Shown: positions 1 to 7,331 of the stretch, piece by piece
How the letters are laid out: every line of letters begins with the position of its first letter
Position numbering within the stretch: the stretch's first letter is position 1
Origin: Betaproteobacteria bacterium
Lineage (GTDB): Bacteria; Pseudomonadota; Gammaproteobacteria; Burkholderiales; Casimicrobiaceae
NCBI GenBank assembly: GCA_005888955.1
Contig: VBCS01000222.1
Span: 1-7,574 of the forward strand
Direction: 5' to 3'
DNA length: 7,574 nt
Program-made: the position numbers and the translations under genes
Notes under the pieces: model-generated
What the model was told of the DNA's origin: nothing
Database searches by the model: none
Seen by the model: the letters and a program-made list of their open reading frames with translations, nothing else

Positions 1-2367
<2,367 letters not shown>

Positions 2368-2388
2368 GAAACCCTGCGCCAAAAGATG

Positions 2389-2419
2389 AAACGCCCCGGC
2401 CGGTCCGGGGCGTTTTTTT
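2389..2419 (+). terminator. Rho-independent terminator of rpoD, possibly bidirectional
   Basis: An 11-bp stem begins 21 nt after the rpoD stop. The core ACGCCCCGG (2391-2399) pairs with CCGGGGCGT (2405-2413), extended by two A-T pairs, around a 5-nt loop. It runs into seven T's (2413-2419). On the minus strand the same stem is followed by TTTCATCTTTT, so it could also stop the convergent acetyltransferase gene that ends at 2439. Confidence 0.93.
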
Positions 2420-2438
2420 GAAAGCGGCGGCCGACGCG

Positions 2439-4937
2439 TCAGGGGACCCTGTCTCTCAACGGTCCAAGGAGGCCGCGAGTAAGGCCGGCGCGCAGCAAAT
2501 CCAGTTCGGCAGTGACCTGCTCAGGGTCGTCGGGGTCGGTTCGGAGCCGGAATCCGAGAGTCCGAACGAGCTTCTGCATCGATGCGTTGATTCCGAGTAT
2601 CGCCCCGACCAGCCGACGGAAACCGCGGCGCTTCGCGCTCGCGATCAGTTTCTCCATCAACGCCTGGCCGAGGCCCCTGCCCTGCCACGCATCGGCCACG
2701 ACGACCGCAAACTCGGCGCTCTCCCGATCCGGATTGGCCACGTAACGCGCAACGCCGACGATCTTCTCGGCGCCCGGCTTGCCGCCGAGCGCGACAAGCG
2801 CCAGCTCACGGTCGTAATCGACCTGTGTGAAACGCGCGAGCATCTGCGGCGTGAGCTCGTGCAGGTGGTGCATGAAGCGAAGATAGCGGCTCTCATCGGA
2901 CAGGCCGGCGACGAATGCAACCTCGGCCGTGGCGTCTTCGGGGCGAATCGGGCGTACAGGCAGCTGAGTGCCATCGCGCAATGTCACGGTCGTCTCGAGC
3001 TCGACCGGGTAGGGATGAATCGCCATGTGCCGGTAACCGTGCGCGAGAACGTGGCGTTTCGGGTCGATAACGACGCGTCCTTCGACGACGATTGCGTCGC
3101 CGGCGGCGGCTAAGACCGGCCCGAGCTCGAGCTCGATGACCCATGGCAGCGCGCAGACCAGCGTGGAGACCTTGAGCAAGAGCGCGATCAGAGCGTCGCG
3201 CTCGGGAGCAGGCATTACGCCGCAGACGCTCGCGACGAGATCTGCGGCAAGCCTTCGGTTGAGCGGTGGCAGCATGACGTCGGGCTCGTCGCGCGATTTT
3301 GTGAGGCCCAGCGCGATGACCGATCCGAACACCGCATCGCGGTGCACGCCGATGGCCACGGCGGTGCCGCCCGCCGGGCCGATGCTGCGCGTCATGGTCC
3401 TGGCGCGTCGCGGCGCGCCGGACGCTGCCATTGGAAGCACCTTGATCCCGAATGCGGAGAGCAGCGCCCGCGCTTGCCGTGCCGGGAGCGGCTTGCCGGC
3501 GGAGCGCCGCGTTCGCCTGCGAATGCGTTCGGCGGCCGCCAGATCCACGGCGGCGAATTCCGGTTGCGGCGGCGGGACTTCGAGCAACCATTTCTGGTTC
3601 TTCCGATACGCCGCCAGAAACGAGAATGCTTCGACAGCGTTCTCCGGCGTATAGAAGTTGGCGATGCCGCCTCTTTCGAGCGCGGCGCTCGCTTCGGCGC
3701 GATCGACTGCACCTAACCACGCGGCGAGCACCGGCTTGGTCGCGCCTTCTGCCTCCGCCGCGGCCGCGCGCGCGCTGTCCACCGGCCCCGCCGCAGGCGT
3801 CGTCACATGCAGAACCACGGCGGCGTCGACGTTGGCATCGCCGAGCAGCGCACGCAATGCTGCGGCGAAGCGCTCCGGTGATGCGTCTCCCTGGAGGTCG
3901 AGCGGATTGGCCGGTTTGGAACCGGAGGGTGACAACCCCTTGAGCGCGGCCACGGTGCGTTGGCTGAAACTCGCAAGCGCGACACCGACCTCAGCGGCAC
4001 GGTCCGCCGCCAGCAATCCGGGGCCGCGTCCGTTGGTCACGACGGCGAGCCGATTGCCGCTCGGGAAACGTCCCAGGGCGAGGATGCGCGCCGCGCCGAA
4101 AAGTTGCGTGTAGGTCGCCACGCGCACCGTTCCGGCGCGCTTGAGCGCCGCGTCGAATACCCCGTCGGGCGACGGCGTTCCCGGCGGGGCAGCGGCGCCG
4201 TGGCGACCCGATTTGAGAACGATGACAGGCTTAGTGCGCGCCGCGGCGCGGAGCGCGGACATGAAACGGCGCGCATCGGGTACGGTCTCGATATAGAGCA
4301 CGATGCCTTCGGTTTCGACATCGGTGAGCGCAAACTCGAGGAGCTCGCTAACGTCGACGTCGCTGCCCGCGCCCAGCGCGGCGACCGACGCGAAGCCGAT
4401 GCCCGCGGAGCGCGCGAAGTCGAGTAGCGCGCCCACTATCGCGCCCGATTGCGAAAGCAGCGTCAGGCGGCCTGGCAGCGCAGTCGCCGCGCCAAGCGTC
4501 GCGTTGAGTCCCTGCGAGGTCCTGATCACGCCAAAGCTCGCCGGTCCCAGGATACGCACGCCGGATGCGCGCGCATTGACGACGATCTCGCGCCGCCAGC
4601 GCCGGTCATCCGCGCGCGTCGCCAGCGGCGCTCCGGATAGAATCGCGGCGGCACGCAAAAGACCGCGCTCGCACTTGAGAAGGTCCGGCACCGCGGCCGG
4701 TGGCGCGCATATCACCGCCAGATCGATCGGCCGTCCGATGGCGGCGAGCGATGCGTACGCGGGACGGCCGAGCACCTTGGCGTGGCCCGGGTTCACCGCG
4801 TAGAGCTCGCCCTTGAATTCGCCGGCAAGCATGTTTTCGTAGACGACGCGTCCCAACGATCCCGGACGCTCGGATGCGCCGACGAGCGCAACCGAGTCAG
4901 GCGCGAGCAGCGGACGAAGATAGTGCGATGGCGCCAT
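2439..4937 (-). CDS. Pat/PatZ-like protein: acyl-CoA synthetase (ADP-forming)-like region fused to GNAT lysine acetyltransferase
   Basis: 832 residues, with the architecture of bacterial Pat/PatZ enzymes that acetylate lysines of metabolic enzymes such as acetyl-CoA synthetase using acetyl-CoA. Residues about 8-135 form a Rossmann CoA-binding domain (VALVGASERPGSLG, 16-29). Residues about 150-290 form the succinyl-CoA-ligase-like domain (LSQSGAIVGALLDFA, 161-175). Residues about 485-625 are what remains of an ATP-grasp domain. Residues about 660-815 are a GNAT domain with the acetyl-CoA loop QGRGLG (752-757), Glu742 in AEFAVVV (candidate general base) and a C-terminal NASMQKLVRTLGF signature. 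In the synthetase region the usual SHTG catalytic-His loop is missing (LKSGRHGAAAPPGTPSPDG, 241-259), and the ATP-binding lobe after about residue 520 is absent, so ligase activity is unlikely. The region probably survives as an acyl-CoA-sensing regulatory part (inference). The ATG at 4937 is chosen because the Rossmann domain begins directly after it. No good Shine-Dalgarno is seen; a TAGACT (4954-4949) could be a -10 with a very short leader. Confidence 0.9.
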   Translation of the reverse strand: MAPSHYLRPLLAPDSVALVGASERPGSLGRVVYENMLAGEFKGELYAVNPGHAKVLGRPAYASLAAIGRPIDLAVICAPPAAVPDLLKCERGLLRAAAILSGAPLATRADDRRWRREIVVNARASGVRILGPASFGVIRTSQGLNATLGAATALPGRLTLLSQSGAIVGALLDFARSAGIGFASVAALGAGSDVDVSELLEFALTDVETEGIVLYIETVPDARRFMSALRAAARTKPVIVLKSGRHGAAAPPGTPSPDGVFDAALKRAGTVRVATYTQLFGAARILALGRFPSGNRLAVVTNGRGPGLLAADRAAEVGVALASFSQRTVAALKGLSPSGSKPANPLDLQGDASPERFAAALRALLGDANVDAAVVLHVTTPAAGPVDSARAAAAEAEGATKPVLAAWLGAVDRAEASAALERGGIANFYTPENAVEAFSFLAAYRKNQKWLLEVPPPQPEFAAVDLAAAERIRRRTRRSAGKPLPARQARALLSAFGIKVLPMAASGAPRRARTMTRSIGPAGGTAVAIGVHRDAVFGSVIALGLTKSRDEPDVMLPPLNRRLAADLVASVCGVMPAPERDALIALLLKVSTLVCALPWVIELELGPVLAAAGDAIVVEGRVVIDPKRHVLAHGYRHMAIHPYPVELETTVTLRDGTQLPVRPIRPEDATAEVAFVAGLSDESRYLRFMHHLHELTPQMLARFTQVDYDRELALVALGGKPGAEKIVGVARYVANPDRESAEFAVVVADAWQGRGLGQALMEKLIASAKRRGFRRLVGAILGINASMQKLVRTLGFRLRTDPDDPEQVTAELDLLRAGLTRGLLGPLRDRVP

Positions 4938-5019
4938 GCGTGCGCGGAAGTCTACCGCAAGCTCGTCCGCATCGACGCTGCAGCGAAGGATGGTCGGCGA
5001 TTGCGCTCCGGCGCTCCGC

Positions 5020-5025
5020 TATAAT
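5020..5025 (+). promoter_or_regulatory. -10 box of the tRNA promoter
   Basis: A perfect TATAAT lies 19 nt before the mature tRNA 5' end, predicting a leader of about 13 nt. The bases after it (CGCGGCGCGG) are strongly GC-rich, the discriminator type associated with stringent control of stable RNA promoters. No convincing -35 at 16-18 nt spacing is seen; TTGCGC at 5001-5006 is only 13 nt away. Confidence 0.7.
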
Positions 5026-5044
5026 CGCGGCGCGGTCGCTATCC

Positions 5045-5118
5045 GGGCCTGTAGCTCAGTTGGTTAGAGCAGAGGACTCATAATCCTTTGGTCGCTGGTT
5101 CGAGTCCAGCCGGGCCCA
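5045..5118 (+). tRNA. tRNA with anticodon CAU, probably tRNA-Ile2 (lysidine-modified)
   Basis: A full cloverleaf can be folded: acceptor GGGCCTG (5045-5051) with CGGGCCC (5111-5117); D stem GCTC/GAGC (5054-5057, 5067-5070); anticodon stem GAGGA/TCCTT (5072-5076, 5084-5088) with loop CTCATAA; variable loop TGGTC; T stem GCTGG/CCAGC (5094-5098, 5106-5110) with loop TTCGAGT; discriminator A at 5118. A CAU anticodon can be Met or Ile2. The acceptor pairs C4-G69 and C5-G68, which are known TilS determinants, and the TTGGTCGCTGGTTC stretch both resemble E. coli tRNA-Ile2 rather than elongator tRNA-Met. TilS would convert C34 to lysidine so that it reads AUA codons. The 3' end is followed by CT rather than CCA, so CCA must be added enzymatically. 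Structure is certain; Ile2 identity is about 80% sure. Confidence 0.95.
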
Positions 5119-5479
5119 CTCATTTTTCAATGACTTGCGCCGCGCGACGTTTGTGGCTCTTCGGCGGTGTGTAATTCCTGTGTAGTCGCGCTCGTCGATT
5201 GTCGCTTTGGCTTGATCTTGCGTCCCGGTTTGATCTGACGTCTTGGTAACGATACGGCTATCGAGTTTGGTCAACGCCTTCTGCACGTGTTCTTGATTCT
5301 GGTGTGAGTACTGGCAGACCATTTGGAAAGTGTTATGGCCTGACACACCCGCTGCATCGTGGGCAGATCAACGCCGCCTGGGCCAAGTGCGTAATTGCGG
5401 TATGACGTAGCGTGTGCCTCGTAATATTGCGTACCTGGAGCTTGGTTCGCGGCAGACGATCGGAGTTTGATGGACTATG
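5056..5479 (-). pseudogene. Tyrosine recombinase (phage-type integrase) remnant, C-terminal catalytic half, two frameshifts
   Basis: Joining three minus-strand frames restores a typical integrase C-terminus. Frame 1 (5458 to about 5376) reads LPRTKLQVRNITRHTLRHTA and then ITHLAQA. After a one-base loss near 5376, frame 2 reads GVDLPTMQRV. After an extra dinucleotide in a GTGTG run (5344-5348), frame 3 reads SGHNTFQMVCQYSHQNQEHV and on. The box II catalytic residues are all present across the frames: H and R in HTLR, H in SGH, and Y in QYSH. The N-terminal half with the first catalytic Arg is absent, and frame 1 meets a stop at 5482-5480. The last frame continues antisense into the tRNA and ends at 5056; its tail DSNQRPKDYESSALTN is simply the antisense of the tRNA. 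The element presumably integrated at the tRNA 3' end (established behaviour of this family). Non-functional as it stands. Confidence 0.85.
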
Positions 5480-5495
5480 TCATGTGATACTTCCA

Positions 5496-5519
5496 CCCTC
5501 TTCGCGAGAAGAAAGAGGG
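5496..5519 (+). promoter_or_regulatory. Possible leader hairpin overlapping the only purine-rich SD candidate of the protease gene
   Basis: CCCTCTT (5496-5502) pairs with AAGAGGG (5513-5519). An alternative inner fold is CTTC-GCGA-GAAG (5500-5511) with a GNRA tetraloop. The 3' arm contains AGAGGG, the only Shine-Dalgarno-like stretch before the ATG at 5536, although 16 nt is a long spacing. The hairpin could mask the ribosome site, or it may be incidental. Confidence 0.3.
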
Positions 5520-5535
5520 AAGCATCAGATTCGCC

Positions 5536-6585
5536 ATGAGACGCCATTTTCTGGTCGCATCGCTCGCCATCGACCTGGCAGTGGCGAGCACTAACGCGGC
5601 TGCGGCATCGAACTGCAAGATGAGTCAGATCGCGGACTGGCCCGTTCGGCTGGAACGCAACCATCTGGTCGTCGATGGCGCCATCAATGGCCAGAAGATC
5701 AGCGTCATGCTGGACACCGGGGCGCAGCGCAGCCTGATACCGCGTTCGGCAACGGAGCGGCTGGGCCTGGCCCGGCAGAAGGTCAGGGGTTATCGGATGT
5801 TCGGTATCGGCGGCGAAACCAAGGTCGAGGCCGTCAATATAGATGAGGTCAAGATCGGCCAGATCACGCGCAAGAATTGGCGGGTGATAGTCGCAGGGGA
5901 AGGAGATTTCGGTCGCGAAGTCGCCTTCATCCTCGGCGAGGATTTTTTCTACCAGACAGACGTCGAGTTCGATCTGGCCCACAACACGGTCAAGTTGTAC
6001 CAACCTAAGGATTGCAGCGGCGAGTCGCTGGCTTACTGGGCAACCGAGGGCGCAAGCGAAGTCGATATCGAGGCGGTCTATGACGTCCGACCGCAGATCG
6101 TCTTGACGGTCCAAATCAACGGGCAGTCGGTAAACGCGCAGCTCGATTCCGGTGCCGGCACGTCGGTGCTGGACATATCTGCTGCCGCCCGAGTGGGTGT
6201 CACGCCGGATTCGCCCGGCGTCGTCGCAGGTGGAAGCGGTCGCGGGTTCGGCAGCAAGGCGGTCGATTACTGGATCGGTCCGTTTCAGAGCGTTGTCATC
6301 GGCAACGAAGCCATAAAGGATACGACTATCCGTTTTGCCGACCTGTGGAGGGGTGCGAGGTACACGCCGATCGGTAGCCATCTGCCGCAAAAGGTGGAGT
6401 CAACCTCTTCGATGCTGCTCGGCGCCGACTTTCTTCATGCGCATCGCGTGCTGGTCGCGCACAGTCAGCGCAAGATCTATTTCACCTATGCTGGCGGCCC
6501 GGTGTTCCAGTTCACCGGACCGCTTGAGACTCGTAGCACCCCACCTCCAGAAGGTGGCACCAAGCCGGCAACCGGCGGGAAGTGA
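5536..6585 (+). CDS. Exported bilobal aspartyl (retropepsin/pepsin-like) protease
   Basis: 349 residues. The N-terminus looks like a Sec signal peptide: MRRH, then the hydrophobic FLVASLAIDLAVAS, then small residues TNAAAA near residue 24. There is no lipobox, so a periplasmic or secreted product is expected. Two retropepsin-like lobes follow. Lobe 1 has VMLDTGAQRSLIP (catalytic Asp60) and closes with ILGEDFFYQTDVEFD. Lobe 2 has AQLDSGAGTSVLD (catalytic Asp204) and closes with MLLGADFLHAHRVLVAHSQ. Each lobe thus carries D-T/S-G-A and the hydrophobic-hydrophobic-Gly closing motif, so one chain could form the two-Asp active site. The Pro/Gly-rich tail after about residue 330 is probably disordered. 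The substrate is unknown. The ATG is chosen because the signal peptide starts there; the SD is poor. Codon use differs from rpoD: several ATA isoleucine codons (for example in NID near residue 102 and DIS near 214) suggest foreign origin. It lies next to an integrase relic, and its last 35 codons are duplicated downstream. Confidence 0.85.
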   Translation: MRRHFLVASLAIDLAVASTNAAAASNCKMSQIADWPVRLERNHLVVDGAINGQKISVMLDTGAQRSLIPRSATERLGLARQKVRGYRMFGIGGETKVEAVNIDEVKIGQITRKNWRVIVAGEGDFGREVAFILGEDFFYQTDVEFDLAHNTVKLYQPKDCSGESLAYWATEGASEVDIEAVYDVRPQIVLTVQINGQSVNAQLDSGAGTSVLDISAAARVGVTPDSPGVVAGGSGRGFGSKAVDYWIGPFQSVVIGNEAIKDTTIRFADLWRGARYTPIGSHLPQKVESTSSMLLGADFLHAHRVLVAHSQRKIYFTYAGGPVFQFTGPLETRSTPPPEGGTKPATGGK

Positions 6586-6974
6586 GCCGCGTACGACCCG
6601 ATAGGGATACCGTCGCGACAACTTACCCAAAATTTGAACATCTCGTTCCAGCGACTCCAATTGCGACGCTGTTCATCCGCTAACCAGCTATTCCCGTCCG
6701 CGATCATCGCATCGCGGACGCGCAGCTGCTCAGCATGTTTCTCGACGTCGTGCACACCGTCCTCGTCAACATAGTACGTGGGCAGCACTTCTAAGTCTTC
6801 CGCATACCGTCGCGACAACTTACCAAAAAGTTGAACATCTCGTTCCAGCGACTCCAATTGCGACTCGAGTATCGCGACGCGATCTTCGAGCCAAGCCTTG
6901 GCCCAGACCCAGGTCCACGTTGACCTAGGGGATCCCGCCGCGCGTTGCCGCTGCGGGCTGGTGGCGCAGCTCAT
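6486..6974 (-). CDS. Possible small protein of unknown function, coiled-coil-like
   Basis: Not recognised. The 162-codon minus-strand frame has a charged, helix-prone centre (WLEDRVAILESQLESLERD, then a Tyr/Asp-rich PTYYVDEDGVHDVEK, then ADEQRRNWSRWNEM) that looks more like real protein than typical shadow frames, with mixed but GC-leaning third positions. Against it: the Shine-Dalgarno is weak; the ATG at 6974 sits 20 bp from the duplication junction; the 61-bp repeat is read in two different frames within it; and its last 34 codons are merely the antisense of the protease tail. If real, the functional part is probably limited to about residues 20-115 and the native end was lost in the rearrangement. 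The deleted downstream copy (7294-6971) fuses the same start to an unrelated tail. Confidence 0.3.
   Translation of the reverse strand: MSCATSPQRQRAAGSPRSTWTWVWAKAWLEDRVAILESQLESLERDVQLFGKLSRRYAEDLEVLPTYYVDEDGVHDVEKHAEQLRVRDAMIADGNSWLADEQRRNWSRWNEMFKFWVSCRDGIPIGSYAAHFPPVAGLVPPSGGGVLRVSSGPVNWNTGPPA
6607..6667 (+). repeat. 61-bp direct repeat, copy 1
   Basis: Runs from ATACCGTCGCGACAAC to CCAATTGCGAC, just after the protease stop. Identical to copy 3 and differs from copy 2 at two bases (repeat positions 22 and 27). Confidence 0.93.
6695..6720. repeat. Perfect 10-bp inverted repeat
   Basis: CGTCCGCGAT (6695-6704) and ATCGCGGACG (6711-6720) are separated by 6 nt. It lies in the 136-bp stretch found only in the first tandem copy, has no T tract on either strand, and so is not a standard terminator. 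It could be a protein-binding site or a chance result of codons in the minus-strand frame. Confidence 0.5.
6804..6864 (+). repeat. 61-bp direct repeat, copy 2
   Basis: Matches copies 1 and 3 except C to A at 6825 and T to G at 6830. It is followed by CTCGAGTATCGCGACGCG, as is copy 3. Confidence 0.93.
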
Positions 6975-6993
6975 CCCGCGCCGCCCGAAGCGC

Positions 6994-7102
6994 CTATTTC
7001 ACCTATGCTGGCGGCCCGGTGTTCCAGTTCACCGGACCGCTTGAGACTCGTAGCACCCCACCTCCAGAAGGTGGCACCAAGCCGGCAACCGGCGGGAAGT
7101 GA
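6994..7102 (+). pseudogene. Duplicated 3' end of the aspartyl protease gene
   Basis: An exact copy of the last 35 codons plus the stop (YFTYAGGPVFQF to TKPATGGK). It has no start codon or catalytic motif and is a by-product of the tandem duplication. Confidence 0.9.
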
Positions 7103-7123
7103 GCCGCGTACGACCCGATAGGG

Positions 7124-7184
7124 ATACCGTCGCGACAACTTACCCAAAATTTGAACATCTCGTTCCAGCGACTCCAATTGCGAC
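7124..7184 (+). repeat. 61-bp direct repeat, copy 3 (recombinant junction)
   Basis: Its variant bases match copy 1 while its right flank is that of copy 2, as expected for a crossover product between the two. The crossover must lie in the last 34 bp (7151-7184), where all copies are identical. Confidence 0.93.
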
Positions 7185-7319
7185 TCGAGTATCGCGACGC
7201 GATCTTCGAGCCAAGCCTTGGCCCAGACCCAGGTCCACGTTGACCTAGGGGATCCCGCCGCGCGTTGCCGCTGCGGGCTGGTGGCGCAGCTCATCCCGCG
7301 CCGCCCGAAGCGCTCGCGC

Positions 7320-7325
7320 TAGAAT
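7320..7325 (+). promoter_or_regulatory. -10 box of the SRAP gene, predicting a leaderless mRNA
   Basis: TAGAAT ends 6 nt before the ATG at 7332. With the usual 7-nt distance, transcription would begin at or next to the A of the start codon. No -35 consensus is seen at 16-18 nt spacing and no Shine-Dalgarno fits. The context GCTAGAATCGCG closely resembles the tRNA promoter context GCTATAATCGCG in this window. Confidence 0.5.
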
Positions 7326-7331
7326 CGCGCA

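Larger units (their letters stand above)
6477..6993 (+). repeat. Tandem duplication, first (full-length) copy, 517 bp
   Basis: This block starts inside the protease gene (CTATTTCACC...) and ends at ...CCCGAAGCGC, immediately before the second copy. Its first 191 bp (6477-6667) are identical by eye to 6994-7184, and its last 190 bp (6804-6993) match 7124-7313 with two mismatches. The middle 136 bp (6668-6803) are present only here. Confidence 0.95.
6994..7313 (+). repeat. Tandem duplication, second (internally deleted) copy, 320 bp
   Basis: It begins directly after the first copy and ends seven bases before the -10 of the SRAP gene. It equals the 517-bp block minus 197 bp, which is one 61-bp direct repeat plus the 136-bp unique stretch. 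This is what homologous recombination or slippage between the 61-bp repeats would leave. Confidence 0.95.

Noticed and set aside
5056..5118. A protein-like tail (DSNQRPKDYESSALTN) that could be taken for a conserved C-terminal motif.
   Set aside because: It is the antisense translation of the tRNA, a common artefact at tRNA loci, and not evidence of protein conservation.
5368..6390. A 340-codon minus-strand frame opposite the aspartyl protease gene.
   Set aside because: No recognisable motif. The plus frame has a signal peptide and two catalytic motifs. The 3' part of this minus frame also overlaps the integrase remnant, which is in other frames.
6950..6970. GCTGCG...CGCAGC hairpin (repeated at 7270-7290) as a terminator.
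   Set aside because: Only 6 bp with a 9-nt loop and no T tract on either strand; expected by chance in GC-rich DNA.
6477..7313. Repeat region considered as a CRISPR array or insertion sequence.
   Set aside because: Only three 61-bp copies with irregular spacing (136 and 259 bp), no short palindromic repeats with uniform spacers, no transposase, and no terminal inverted repeats at 6477/6993/7313. A tandem duplication with internal deletion explains it.
5119..7331. Second att site (repeat of the tRNA 3' end) to close the integrated element.
   Set aside because: I looked for a second GGTTCGAGTCCAGC-like stretch downstream and found none. The element's other boundary cannot be fixed within this window.
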